From Longilinea arvoryzae (GTDB lineage: Bacteria; Chloroflexota; Anaerolineae; Anaerolineales; Anaerolineaceae), in the NCBI RefSeq assembly GCF_001050235.1, contig NZ_DF967972.1, forward strand, positions 2,555,901-2,619,900: DNA of 64,000 bases, written 5' to 3'. Under the pieces are notes generated by a model. The model did not search any database. It saw only the letters and a program-made list of their open reading frames with translations, and was not told the DNA's origin. The position numbers were made by a program, and so were the translations under genes. How positions within the stretch are numbered: the first letter of the stretch is position 1; the number at the start of each line of letters is the position of its first letter. Below, piece after piece: positions 26,969 through 36,038 of the stretch.

Positions 26969-28423
26969 CTACTCCTTGATCAAAGCCTCTTTTTGAGTCT
27001 GGAGGACCTGGGGGAGCGCCATCGCGATGCCGGCCAACAGCCAGAAGTAGCGCGGGTAGGCGCCGTGAATGAACATGGCCGCGGTCAGGTAGCCGATCAG
27101 GCCGGCCGAAAACGCGCCAATCAGGTCCAGGAACTGAGGGTCGCCAAGCTGTGCGAAGCCCAGCCGGGCGCGATGGATGCACTGAAAAATGTAAAACAGG
27201 ATATAGCCGAAGATGAGCAGCCCCAGCAAGCCGGTTTCGGCTGCCACCTCCAGGAAGAGATTGTGGGGCTCACGCAGCGTGGCCCGATTGTCCAGGCCCA
27301 GCTTGCGCGCGTAGGTCTGGTAGTTCACCGGGTAGTTGTCCGCGCCCACGCCAAGGATGGGGTGATCGATGAACATGTCCCACGCGGAAAGCATTTCGCT
27401 GGTGCGCCCGCGAATCGAGACTTCCGACCGGGTATCCTGTTCGCCGCTAAGGACGTTCGTGAGCGTCCCCATTCGATCCAGGAACGCGTCCGGCATCAAC
27501 AGCAGGGCCACTGCGACGATGGCCACGAAGATCCCTACCATTGGAAGGCGTGGCGGCCGGTAGAGCGCCAGAGCGATCAGCGCGAAGACGAGCGCGATGA
27601 TGCCGCCGCGCGAGTAGGTGTAAAGGACGGCGAGCGTTATGACCAGCGCGCCCAGGCCGGCGATGATTCTTAACAGAGTCCGCTTTTCAGAAATCATGCG
27701 GTTGATACATAGCGGCACCAGGACGACCAGGATCTGGGCGTAAAAATTCGGGTCGCCAATCGGCCCTGCCACGCGGTTGCCTTCGGTCACGCCGACGATG
27801 TTGAGCAGCGGCGCTTCGGCAAAACCCCAATAATTGTTGTCGAACGTTCCGGTGTTATATTGATACACGCTGATCGAGGCTACGAAAATACCGGCCAGGA
27901 TCAGCGCCCAGATCACATATCGGAAAGTACTCTTCTTCTGGATCAAGGCGACGATCAGGATGGTGATCAAACCGTCTTTCCAGTAATCGGATGCGGATGC
28001 CTCGGCGCTGGCAATATCCGAAGCATACAGGATCGAGCCGAAGATCACCAGGGCATAGGCCAGAACGAGGACGGCGGGTTTTAGCCAGCCCTTCGGTAAA
28101 TGGCCCGTGACTGCCCAACGCAGAAAAATCGCGCCCACCAAAATCGCAATGAAGATGCGCGCGACGGAGGGGGCGCCGTAATTGTGCACGGCAATGTCTG
28201 ACACGCGCAGATAGGTGAGCACGATAAACACCAGCAATCCGAACTCCAGGTTCGCGATGGTCAATAATACGATCACCAGGAAAAGGGTGACGGCAAAAAG
28301 CAGATAGACGCTCGGAGAGATTCCGACTGCCATGCCGACTAAAGCTCCAATCACGATCGCCAGGATGGCAAAAAGGATGATCAGCCATCTGGGTGATGGG
28401 GTTTCCCAGTGTGTAAGTGACAT
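26969..28423 (-). CDS. O-antigen ligase/polymerase family (Wzy-like)
   Basis: A 484-residue protein with about 11-12 membrane helices and a large outside loop carrying the O-antigen ligase/polymerase signature: GVGADNYPVNYQTYA followed by the HN pair in REPHNLFLEVAAETGLLGL. It would polymerise or ligate the repeat units delivered by the flippase. Ribosome site AGGAG precedes the ATG. Confidence 0.9.
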   Translation of the reverse strand: MSLTHWETPSPRWLIILFAILAIVIGALVGMAVGISPSVYLLFAVTLFLVIVLLTIANLEFGLLVFIVLTYLRVSDIAVHNYGAPSVARIFIAILVGAIFLRWAVTGHLPKGWLKPAVLVLAYALVIFGSILYASDIASAEASASDYWKDGLITILIVALIQKKSTFRYVIWALILAGIFVASISVYQYNTGTFDNNYWGFAEAPLLNIVGVTEGNRVAGPIGDPNFYAQILVVLVPLCINRMISEKRTLLRIIAGLGALVITLAVLYTYSRGGIIALVFALIALALYRPPRLPMVGIFVAIVAVALLLMPDAFLDRMGTLTNVLSGEQDTRSEVSIRGRTSEMLSAWDMFIDHPILGVGADNYPVNYQTYARKLGLDNRATLREPHNLFLEVAAETGLLGLLIFGYILFYIFQCIHRARLGFAQLGDPQFLDLIGAFSAGLIGYLTAAMFIHGAYPRYFWLLAGIAMALPQVLQTQKEALIKE

Positions 28424-28489
28424 AACGTTAACTCCTGCGCGGATGCCAAGAGGACACGGGACGTCCGACGCGCCCGATCCAGACGCCGA

Positions 28490-29560
28490 TCAATGAGCGC
28501 CAGACCGTTCGAGCGCAAACTCGGCCTGTTCGGCCACATAATGGGCCGATTCACCATCATGGAACGACGAGACCGATACTGTCGGACTCACCTGGATCGT
28601 CTCGCCGTAATTGACCAGTTCGATGGGCGCGCACAGGGTGGTGCGGATGCGTTCCATCGTCCTCGCAGCGGCTTCTTCGCTGGTCTTGGGCAAAACGATC
28701 GCGAAAGTCGTATCGTCCCAACGCCCGATCATATCGTTGCCGCGCAATTCCTTCTTGAAAATTGCCGTAACCTGGCGCAGCAATTGCTGGATGACGTTGG
28801 CGGGAAGCGTGTCGATCAGATCGCTCAACCCGTTCAGGCGGATCAAGCCAAGCGAATATTTCTCCGTGGCCTCCCGGGAATGCAATTCACCCAGGCGGTG
28901 CTGGATATAGCGCCGGGTGAAGACGTTGGAGACCGGATCCAGGCTGGCTTTGAGACGATAGGACTCCAACGGGATGCGGACCTGTTCACTCACGATCGCC
29001 AACGCCAGCCCAAGGACCAGTCCCAGCACCGCGGCAACCCCTGCGTCGCGGAGCGGTAGAGGCTTGATCGGCACGGTCGGGACAACGGCCGGGTCCAGCG
29101 GATTGATGTCATAGACCTTATAGAGTTGCTGGATGTGATTGATGGCAGTCTGGCCGGTGTTGTTGGCCAGCATGGCCACCAGCGTGGCATCCGGACCCTC
29201 GAAAGTTAAATCGAGGATATTGGCGTCCGGCAGGACGACGGTCGAGCGCGTGAACTGAGTCAAATCCGCCGGATTCAACCCCATGTTTTTCACGGTCTCT
29301 TCATAGATGCTCTGGCTGTTGAGGAACTCGGCGTAGGTCTGGATGATCGATCGTTTATCCAGCGCTTCCAGGCTGTTGAGCACATCCTGGTCGCTTCCAA
29401 CCAGGTTCGCGCTTGGACTGACCGAAAAACGCGCATAGGCCTGGTAAATCGGCGGCGTAAAGTAGGCGGAAATGAGCGCGACGTTGGTCGCGATCAGGAT
29501 GGTCAGCAGGATGATCCACCAACCCCGTTTGATCATGCGCAAATAAAGTTTTAGTTCCAT
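28490..29560 (-). CDS. Wzz-like chain-length protein fused to a degenerate GGDEF domain
   Basis: A 356-residue protein. Residues 1 to about 190 form a Wzz-like domain: membrane helix near 13-33, extracytoplasmic part, second helix around 175-195 preceded by a Pro-rich motif (VPIKPLPLRD). The rest (about 205-350) is a GGDEF-type cyclase fold: DPVSNVFTRRYIQHRL matches the DxLTGxxNRR start, and RGNDMIGRWDDTTFAIVLP is the active-site region, where GG(D/E)EF is replaced by WDDTTF. Catalysis is unlikely, so it may be a c-di-GMP or nucleotide sensor controlling polymer length. The ATG at 29560 has AAGGAAGG before it. Confidence 0.82.
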   Translation of the reverse strand: MELKLYLRMIKRGWWIILLTILIATNVALISAYFTPPIYQAYARFSVSPSANLVGSDQDVLNSLEALDKRSIIQTYAEFLNSQSIYEETVKNMGLNPADLTQFTRSTVVLPDANILDLTFEGPDATLVAMLANNTGQTAINHIQQLYKVYDINPLDPAVVPTVPIKPLPLRDAGVAAVLGLVLGLALAIVSEQVRIPLESYRLKASLDPVSNVFTRRYIQHRLGELHSREATEKYSLGLIRLNGLSDLIDTLPANVIQQLLRQVTAIFKKELRGNDMIGRWDDTTFAIVLPKTSEEAAARTMERIRTTLCAPIELVNYGETIQVSPTVSVSSFHDGESAHYVAEQAEFALERSGAH

Positions 29561-29639
29561 GTGGCCCTTCCTTTTCACCCTTGAGGACAGCTAGATGAAA
29601 GCAAACAAAAGCAATTTATTACCCGAAAACGACCCCAAA

Positions 29640-30863
29640 TCACAGCATTGATTTCTCGATGAGTGAGGACAATTCCTGTACGTTTGTGTGCAGGTTGTAT
29701 TGCTGTAAAACCCGATCCCGGCCATGCGCCGCCAGTTCGCAGGCAAAGGCCGGTTCGCGGTAGAGCTTTTCGATCGCATCGGCCAGCGCGGCGGCATCTT
29801 CCGGCGGGACCAGCAGACCGGTGGAATGATCCTGCACCAGTTCGGGTACGCCGGAAATGAGGGTGGCGACGACCGGAACTGTGCAGACCATTGCCTCCAT
29901 GATCCCCACGGGAATTCCTTCCATCTTGCCGCTTGAAGTGATGATGCTGGGCTGAATGTAGACATCCGCGGTGGGTAACATTTCGGCAACCTCTTCCTGA
30001 GTCCGGGGGCCCAGCAATTCGACGCATTCGCCGAGATTGCTTGCGGAGATTTGAGCGAAAAGTTCGCTGTGCAATTCTCCACCACCGATGATGCGGCAGT
30101 GAACCGGGACGCCCCGTTTCTGTAAGATCGCACACGCCTGAATGAGATACTTCTGGCCTTTGTAGGGTTGAAGGGAACCGATGTTGATCAGTTCGAAGGT
30201 CTGGCTTGAGCGGACGCGATGATCCGGTTGATAATTTTCAGGCAACACGCCGCAGCGCACGATATGAATTTTTTCGTCCAATCCCCGGTCGACCTGATCG
30301 ACCAGATAGTCGCGATTGAACTCGGAAATGGAAGAAATGAAGCTCGCATCCTTCAGCTTACACGGCAGCATGGCCTTCTCCACGTAGATATCGTGCGCGT
30401 GGACCGTAACGCTGTACGGGATGCCGGTCAGGTGATGGATAATCCAGGCGGCCAGCGCCGGGTGGGTGGCGTAATGCGCGTGGACATGCCGGATGCTTTC
30501 GCGCCGCATATCCCTGGCCATGGCAACGCTCTTCGGAAAGATGACGCAGACACGCAGCAGGAACCTGAGACTGGTCCGGTTTCCCCAGATTGCGCGCGCT
30601 GCGGTGGAGAGGTAAAGACTCGGGTGATGAATGAACTCCGAAAGATTCGCCAGGATCACCCGCGCGGAAAAGAGCCGCATATCTTTCGCGCGGGCCAGAA
30701 ACGCTTGCGCCTGTGGATGGACGACGGCTTGCCTTTGCCGGATCAACGGATAAACGGAAACCTCCCATCCGAGGTGTTTCATCTCAAGCATTTCTCTGAG
30801 GATGAACGTTTCGGACAGGTGCGGGAAGCGAGACATGACGTATGCGATCTTCCCTTTCGTCAA
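29640..30863 (-). CDS. Glycosyltransferase, GT4-type (WcaL-like)
   Basis: A 407-residue GT-B enzyme resembling colanic-acid glycosyltransferases: SRFPHLSETFILREM at the N-terminus, HAHYATHPA, and MEGIPVGIMEAMVCTVPVVATLISG in the donor domain. I chose a TTG start at 30863, which overlaps the upstream stop (TTGA) and has AAGGGGAG in front; the open frame continues into the sugar-transferase gene without similarity. Confidence 0.88.
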   Translation of the reverse strand: MTKGKIAYVMSRFPHLSETFILREMLEMKHLGWEVSVYPLIRQRQAVVHPQAQAFLARAKDMRLFSARVILANLSEFIHHPSLYLSTAARAIWGNRTSLRFLLRVCVIFPKSVAMARDMRRESIRHVHAHYATHPALAAWIIHHLTGIPYSVTVHAHDIYVEKAMLPCKLKDASFISSISEFNRDYLVDQVDRGLDEKIHIVRCGVLPENYQPDHRVRSSQTFELINIGSLQPYKGQKYLIQACAILQKRGVPVHCRIIGGGELHSELFAQISASNLGECVELLGPRTQEEVAEMLPTADVYIQPSIITSSGKMEGIPVGIMEAMVCTVPVVATLISGVPELVQDHSTGLLVPPEDAAALADAIEKLYREPAFACELAAHGRDRVLQQYNLHTNVQELSSLIEKSML

Positions 30864-31552
30864 TGCGCTCCCCTTTGGGCAAAAACTGCTTCGACGGTAT
30901 GCAACAGGATCTGGAAATCGAGCCAGATGGATTGTCTTTCGATATAGGCGATATCCAAGCGCAACCGTTCGTCGAACTCGACGGATCCTCGCCCCATGAT
31001 TTGCCACAACCCCGTCAATCCGGGAGTGATGTCCAACCTTTCCGTATGCCAGAGCTCATAGGTCTTGGGGCTGAACGAGGTTGGGCGGGGGCCGACCAGG
31101 CTCATTTCTCCGGAGAGGATGTTGATCACCTGGGGCAATTCATCCAGGCTGGTCTTGCGCAGGATTCTGCCCAGGGGGGTGATGCGGGGATCATTGGTAA
31201 TTTTAAAATCCGGCCACTTCAATTCATTCGCATAGGCAAATTGTTGCTTGAGTTCCTCGGCATTTGGCACCATGGTGCGGAATTTAACCATCTTGAAGCG
31301 TTTTCCGCCCTTGCCGGTACGCAACTGCGTGAAGAAAACCGGGGCAGTCGGGTCATCGATCTTCATGATGACTGCCGTCGCGATGAGAATCGGCGCCCAG
31401 ACCGGCGCGCTGACGATGACGATCAATAAATCCAGCATCCTCTTGAGGACGTAATAATTCTGGCCTGTAATCAACCGTTTTTCGGGTGGAAAATCCTTCA
31501 ACCAGTCTATCGTTAAATCGGCGGCTCTCCCCCTGTTCACCATGACGCTCAT
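30860..31552 (-). CDS. Initiating undecaprenyl-phosphate sugar phosphotransferase
   Basis: A 230-residue bacterial sugar transferase of the WcaJ/EpsL (PF02397) type. After one re-entrant membrane helix ([20 protein letters not shown]) come the catalytic motifs [34 protein letters not shown] and [13 protein letters not shown]. It transfers a sugar-1-phosphate to undecaprenyl phosphate, starting repeat-unit synthesis. It lacks the N-terminal four-helix domain of full WcaJ. Confidence 0.94.
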   Translation of the reverse strand: MSVMVNRGRAADLTIDWLKDFPPEKRLITGQNYYVLKRMLDLLIVIVSAPVWAPILIATAVIMKIDDPTAPVFFTQLRTGKGGKRFKMVKFRTMVPNAEELKQQFAYANELKWPDFKITNDPRITPLGRILRKTSLDELPQVINILSGEMSLVGPRPTSFSPKTYELWHTERLDITPGLTGLWQIMGRGSVEFDERLRLDIAYIERQSIWLDFQILLHTVEAVFAQRGAH

Positions 31553-31562
31553 TTTTTACCTT

Positions 31563-32456
31563 TCAGGATTTGGCAATACCCTTATCCTCTGGCGGGGTGG
31601 AAACGATGGCCTGCGTGCGATCGCTGTTCAGATGTAGGTGCTGTTCGGCTCGCTTCGCAAGCTCTTCATAGGTCAATGCTTCGTCCGGAAACGAAGCAAT
31701 TCCGTAATTGACGGAGATGCCCAGGTGTTCCATTGCGGCGGCGCGGATGCGTTCCGCCAGGGCGACCGAATCATCTCCCTTCGTCTCAGGACACAGGACA
31801 AAGAAGAGGCCATTCTCATCACTCTGGCTTATGATCATATCGGTCCGGCGGGCTTCGGTGGTGATGATTTTCGCCACGCTGGCTGTGATGAAACGGTTAA
31901 CCATGTGGCGTTGAATCTCGTCGACTGCAATTTTTATACCAGACCCATCCGTTTTCACCGTCGGACTGATGGCCACGAGCGTGAGCGGGTGCTGGTGACG
32001 CCGGCTGCGGATGAACTCGGTATTGATCTCATCCCTGGCGGTATGCGGCTGGCGAATCCGCCGGTCGCGAGCCGGGAGGTAAACTTCCTCGATGAAGCTC
32101 TCGAACTTGTGCAGTTGCTGGGCGCATTGGTACGCAATGACAATGGCTACCAACAGAATCGCCAGTTCGGTAATGGTTACATAGGTATCCATTCCGCTAA
32201 AAATCGGACTGTCATTGAAAGCAGTCAGGCGCAGCGCGAAATAAGCGAACGACCAGGAAAAGAGGTGCAGAAAGATCGAATAATGGCGGGCGCGGGATAA
32301 CAGCAAAATGACCGATACCGACAGGATGACCAGAAGATAGACAAAAGTGTGAATCCCAACCCCATCGATCCCTGCTTTCCACTCCAATCTTTCCAGGTTG
32401 AAAACAAAGGTCAGATAAAGAAGCAGGCCTACCAGGTAAAGTTTAAGAGTTCGCAT
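31563..32456 (-). CDS. Membrane protein with degenerate GGDEF-like domain
   Basis: A 297-residue protein, first gene of the exopolysaccharide operon. Residues 1 to about 125 contain four membrane helices. The cytoplasmic part (about 140-285) has a GGDEF-like fold: DEINTEFIRSRRHQHPLTLVAIS, RRTDMIISQSDENGLFFVLCP and SVNYGIASFPDEALTYEELAKRAEQHL. The signature GGDEF is replaced by SDENGLF, so it should not make c-di-GMP. With the Wzz fusion it gives the cluster two catalytically impaired GGDEF folds. A regulatory or sensory role is inferred. Confidence 0.7.
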   Translation of the reverse strand: MRTLKLYLVGLLLYLTFVFNLERLEWKAGIDGVGIHTFVYLLVILSVSVILLLSRARHYSIFLHLFSWSFAYFALRLTAFNDSPIFSGMDTYVTITELAILLVAIVIAYQCAQQLHKFESFIEEVYLPARDRRIRQPHTARDEINTEFIRSRRHQHPLTLVAISPTVKTDGSGIKIAVDEIQRHMVNRFITASVAKIITTEARRTDMIISQSDENGLFFVLCPETKGDDSVALAERIRAAAMEHLGISVNYGIASFPDEALTYEELAKRAEQHLHLNSDRTQAIVSTPPEDKGIAKS

Positions 32457-32500
32457 GCGGCTACTTCCAACATACGGGTATGAGGTACTTGAGGTCTGGT

Positions 32501-32530
32501 ATTTTAAGCGGGTGAATTTTCGCTAATCAA
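32501..32530 (-). promoter_or_regulatory. Candidate promoter of the exopolysaccharide operon
   Basis: On the minus strand, TTGATT (complement 32525-32530), 18 bases, then TAAAAT (complement 32501-32506), about 45 bases upstream of the first gene. A second -10-like TATAAT lies further upstream near 32556-32561. Confidence 0.5.
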
Positions 32531-32684
32531 CTCGATATCCCCCCGAGATCCATTCTTATTATAACCTGATTCTAACCGGCCGAATACCGGCAGGGGTTTA
32601 CAAAACCTGTACAAATTGAAGATCAAAACCGTTAAGATTATCGCCTAGATAACAAACAGGATTTTGATTGTGATCTGATTAACC
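32531..32684. other. Intergenic spacer upstream of the exopolysaccharide operon
   Basis: No gene seen. Contains a CCGG-centred imperfect palindrome around 32576-32592 and AT-rich sequence. Confidence 0.4.
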
Positions 32685-32717
32685 CGATAGGGCGGCAATG
32701 GATCAGCCGCCCTATCG
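32685..32717. repeat. Perfect 12-bp hairpin after the purine operon
   Basis: CGATAGGGCGGC (32685-32696) pairs with GCCGCCCTATCG (32706-32717) over a nine-base loop, 32 bases past the last gene of the minus-strand purine operon. The A5 tract lies on the side that is 5' for that operon, so it is not a standard U-tailed terminator; it may mark or protect the mRNA end. Confidence 0.75.
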
Positions 32718-32748
32718 AAAAAGCCTGCGCTTTTATTTATTGGCTTGT

Positions 32749-34140
32749 TTACCGGATTGCCCAGATATGCTGGGCTTTAACCCCGGCTTGTTTCAAGATC
32801 TTGTCTTTGATCGCTTCGGCCTCACCCAGAATGGCATCCTCATCCATGGTCAGAACCGTGCGATGCCACATCACGATCTTTCCGTCGATGATCACGGTAT
32901 CCACATCATTCCCGTTGGCCGCCCACACGACTTCCGAAACCGGGTCGTGGATGGGAACGAAATGGGGCTGCTTCAGATCGACCAGGATCAAATCGGCCTG
33001 TTTGCCTTTTTCGAGGGAACCAACCCGATCCTGCATCATCATCGCCCTGGCCCCGTTTCGAGTCGCCATTTCGATGGCTTCGGCGCTGCCGGGGAAGAGG
33101 GGATTGTTTTGGACGGCCCGGTGTAACAGCACCATCGAGCGCATCTCCCGGAAAAGATCGGCGGTATTGTTTACACCCATCCCGTCATTTCCGAGCGAGA
33201 TGTTCACCCCGGCCTTCAGCATTTCAGGCACGCGCGCCACACCCATGGCCAGCTTGGAATTGCAGATCGGGCAGTGGGCGATGTTCGTGCCGGTTTTTGC
33301 CAGAAGGTCGATTTCCGCATCGTCGAAATAGATGCCATGCGCGAATGTCACATCGGGACCCAGCAGCCCCAGACTCTTAGCGAAGAACACCGGCCGCAGA
33401 CCGAATGAGTCCATGGTGTAATCGACATTATTCTGAACCTCGGACCAATGCGTTGTAATCCCGACCTGATGCTCCCGCGCTGTCTCACACACCCAGCGGA
33501 ACAGATCGACCGAACATCCGCCCACGGAGCGTGGGGAGATCCAGATCTGGATGCGCCCGTTTCCGCACCCATTCCATTCTTCGATCAACTCAAGCGCCTG
33601 CTTTTTTGAGGCTTCGCCCGTCTCATGCATCCCTTTGTGAAGCGCGCCGTTATCCAGCGCATAGCCCCCGAGGTCCATGACATACTTGCTGATCGCGGCT
33701 CGCATGCCCGAGTCGATGGTGGCCTGGATCACCGCCGGGATACCATACCTTGGGTGCAGCCCGGTGCTGATGAATGCGGTCGTCCCGGATTTGATCATTT
33801 CGAGAAGCCCAAGTTTGGCGCTGACGAGCGCATCTTCCTCGGTATAGCAGCCCTGGATTGGCCAGGTGTAGTTCTTCAATTTGTCCATGGCCTCAATGTT
33901 GTCATAGAGGCCGCGCATCATGACCTGGGGAAGGTGCATGTGAGCGTTGATTAACCCCGGCATTACCACGAACCCCTTGGCATCGATCACGGTTCGGGCT
34001 TCGTACTTCGGCGCGACATCCGCTGTCGATCCGATGTCGACGATTTTGCCCTGGTCGATGGCGATGGCTCCATCGTGATAAACCTCCCGCTTTGAGTTAA
34101 CGGTAATCAGCATGCAATTTTTAATCAGGATATCAATCAT
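32749..34140 (-). CDS. Amidohydrolase of the SsnA/guanine-deaminase-like group
   Basis: A 463-residue metal-dependent hydrolase of the COG0402 group (TRZ/ATZ, cytosine and guanine deaminases). Metal ligands are visible: NAHMH near residue 68, THWSE, FAHGIYF and LGNDG. The C-terminal composite domain ends in VIIDGKIVMW. It is the last gene in a purine/nucleoside operon, so deamination of a purine such as guanine or of a related heterocycle is plausible. Exact substrate cannot be read from sequence. Confidence 0.85.
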   Translation of the reverse strand: MIDILIKNCMLITVNSKREVYHDGAIAIDQGKIVDIGSTADVAPKYEARTVIDAKGFVVMPGLINAHMHLPQVMMRGLYDNIEAMDKLKNYTWPIQGCYTEEDALVSAKLGLLEMIKSGTTAFISTGLHPRYGIPAVIQATIDSGMRAAISKYVMDLGGYALDNGALHKGMHETGEASKKQALELIEEWNGCGNGRIQIWISPRSVGGCSVDLFRWVCETAREHQVGITTHWSEVQNNVDYTMDSFGLRPVFFAKSLGLLGPDVTFAHGIYFDDAEIDLLAKTGTNIAHCPICNSKLAMGVARVPEMLKAGVNISLGNDGMGVNNTADLFREMRSMVLLHRAVQNNPLFPGSAEAIEMATRNGARAMMMQDRVGSLEKGKQADLILVDLKQPHFVPIHDPVSEVVWAANGNDVDTVIIDGKIVMWHRTVLTMDEDAILGEAEAIKDKILKQAGVKAQHIWAIR

Positions 34141-34227
34141 CGATCCGCTATCCTCTCATTGGGTAAAGCACAACTCAGATTGAATGACAACTAACCCGCT
34201 GACGATGGGTCCAATTCGCTCCACATC

Positions 34228-36003
34228 TCATGATTGGATCAGCTCGAGGATGGGAGTAATGACCGAGCGGCTGGAGTGTTCGACCAAACCTTCGTCCGTC
34301 ATCGCGTAATCCGGAATTGCCGTGATCGAAAGGAAGATCAGGAAAAAGAAGGGCCGCTGAAGTTGAGTGCCCAGATACCGTGCGGCCGCATTCAGTTTTC
34401 GCTCGGATTCCGCCATCTCTTCGGCGCTGATATCCGCCATCAATCCGCCGAGCGGCAGCGGGATTTCCGCCAGGACCTGGCCGTTCTCGACCGCAACCTG
34501 TCCTCCCCCAATCTCCTGTAAATGATTGATCGCGAAAGCCATATCCTCCGCGGTCGCTCCGATGCAGATGATGTTGTCGTCATCCGGAGAAAGACTGGTG
34601 GCGATTGCCCCCCGTTTCAGATTGAAACCTGAAATAAAAGCTGAGCTTGTCTTCCCGGAGCCGGTATGGCGTTCAGTCACCGAGACGAAATCGACCCCTT
34701 GATCCGGATCGCAATAGACGCGGCCATCGCGAACGGGCAGGACGACGTCTCTTCTGCGGGAAAGCAGTCCTTCATTCAAATCCAGGTGGATGCAAAGGAC
34801 TTTGGCTGAGCTGGCGGGTTTTTCAATTTTCAGGATGAGGTCATCGGGGACGATGGCATGGTTCAACTTCACCGTTTTCAGGAAGAATGACGGATATTCC
34901 GGGCTGGGGAAGGGTTGGAGCATTTGCCCGTTCTTGGCGACCAGTTTTCCGTTGGCAAGGACCGATTCAACTTTCAGGGCGGTAAGGTCGCTCACCAGCA
35001 AAATATCCGCAATCCGTCCAGGGGTAATAGAACCCACGAGATGATCAACGCGATAGGCTTCGGCTGCGTTCAAAGAGCCCATCTGAATTGCGGTAATGGG
35101 ATCGACGCCCAGGCGGATGACGTAGCGCACGAGCGAATCGATCAGACCCAACTCGGTAATATCGATGCAGTCTGTATCATCCGTGCATAAAGCAAGGTGG
35201 CGGGTCGGAATTTGGTATTCGGTGACGGCCCGGATTAAAGCCGGAAGGTTGTCGCTGTGAGATCCGCGCCTCATCAACCCATAAATCCCGTTTTGAAGCT
35301 TTTCGATCATCTCCTCAGCGGTGTAGGATTCGTGATCGTCGCGGGTTCCCGCCGCCGCGCACGCAGAACCGACCGGCCCGGAGATCACCGGCATATGACC
35401 ATGGGGCGTCAGCCGATTTTCGAAGGTAATATCGGCAGCTTCGAGCACCTTTGGATCTCCGTCTTCGATGGAACTGGCCATATATTCCCAGATTCCCACG
35501 GCTTCCGGCCATTTTTGAGCGATGAGGTGTTCCTGCGGGCCAAAATTATGCGCGATCGTCGACGCCGGAGTGGTATACGGTAATCGCGACGGGGAGGAGT
35601 GGAAGATTTTCAGAGGGGTTTTCTTGACCTCGTCCAGGATAAACCGCATTCCCTCCAGGCCGGTCACAACGCCGATCTGGTCCAGCGGCGCCATAAGGCT
35701 CGTGGTTCCCCGCGGGACAATCGCATTGGCCATCCGGGTCAGGGTAATCTTGCTCACTTCCGGATGGATATGGGAATCGATGAGGCCGGGAACCAGGAAG
35801 AGACCTTTTGCATCGATGATCTCCGTGGAGGGGCCAATACAGTGATCGACCTTTCCAATTGCAGCGATGCGGCCATTGGTTACGGCGACATCCGCGTCAT
35901 AAATCGAATGCGTATAAACATTGACGAGCCGACCACCCAGGACGACCAGGTCAGCCGGGTTCCGTTCGAGAGCTGTATCGATTAATTTCCGATCAATATA
36001 CAT
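34228..36003 (-). CDS. Adenine-deaminase-like protein with altered active-site motifs
   Basis: A 591-residue protein with full-length adenine deaminase architecture: N-terminal GLIDSHIHPE, middle ISGPVGSACAAAGTRDDHES, LALCTDDTDCID, and the C-terminal RPFFFLIFLSITAIPDYAMTDEGLV typical of Ade. Two motifs differ from ordinary Ade: the DPHEI block is PLDQI, and the HDSHN block is SPDDDN. Substrate or activity may have changed. The ATG at 36003 has GGAG six bases before it; an ATG four codons earlier lacks one. Confidence 0.82.
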   Translation of the reverse strand: MYIDRKLIDTALERNPADLVVLGGRLVNVYTHSIYDADVAVTNGRIAAIGKVDHCIGPSTEIIDAKGLFLVPGLIDSHIHPEVSKITLTRMANAIVPRGTTSLMAPLDQIGVVTGLEGMRFILDEVKKTPLKIFHSSPSRLPYTTPASTIAHNFGPQEHLIAQKWPEAVGIWEYMASSIEDGDPKVLEAADITFENRLTPHGHMPVISGPVGSACAAAGTRDDHESYTAEEMIEKLQNGIYGLMRRGSHSDNLPALIRAVTEYQIPTRHLALCTDDTDCIDITELGLIDSLVRYVIRLGVDPITAIQMGSLNAAEAYRVDHLVGSITPGRIADILLVSDLTALKVESVLANGKLVAKNGQMLQPFPSPEYPSFFLKTVKLNHAIVPDDLILKIEKPASSAKVLCIHLDLNEGLLSRRRDVVLPVRDGRVYCDPDQGVDFVSVTERHTGSGKTSSAFISGFNLKRGAIATSLSPDDDNIICIGATAEDMAFAINHLQEIGGGQVAVENGQVLAEIPLPLGGLMADISAEEMAESERKLNAAARYLGTQLQRPFFFLIFLSITAIPDYAMTDEGLVEHSSRSVITPILELIQS

Positions 36004-36038
36004 AGGTGTCTCCATCCAAAGGAAGTTAATGTAACGAA

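Noticed and set aside
31563-32456. Active diguanylate cyclase
   Set aside because: The GGDEF signature is replaced by SDENGLF.
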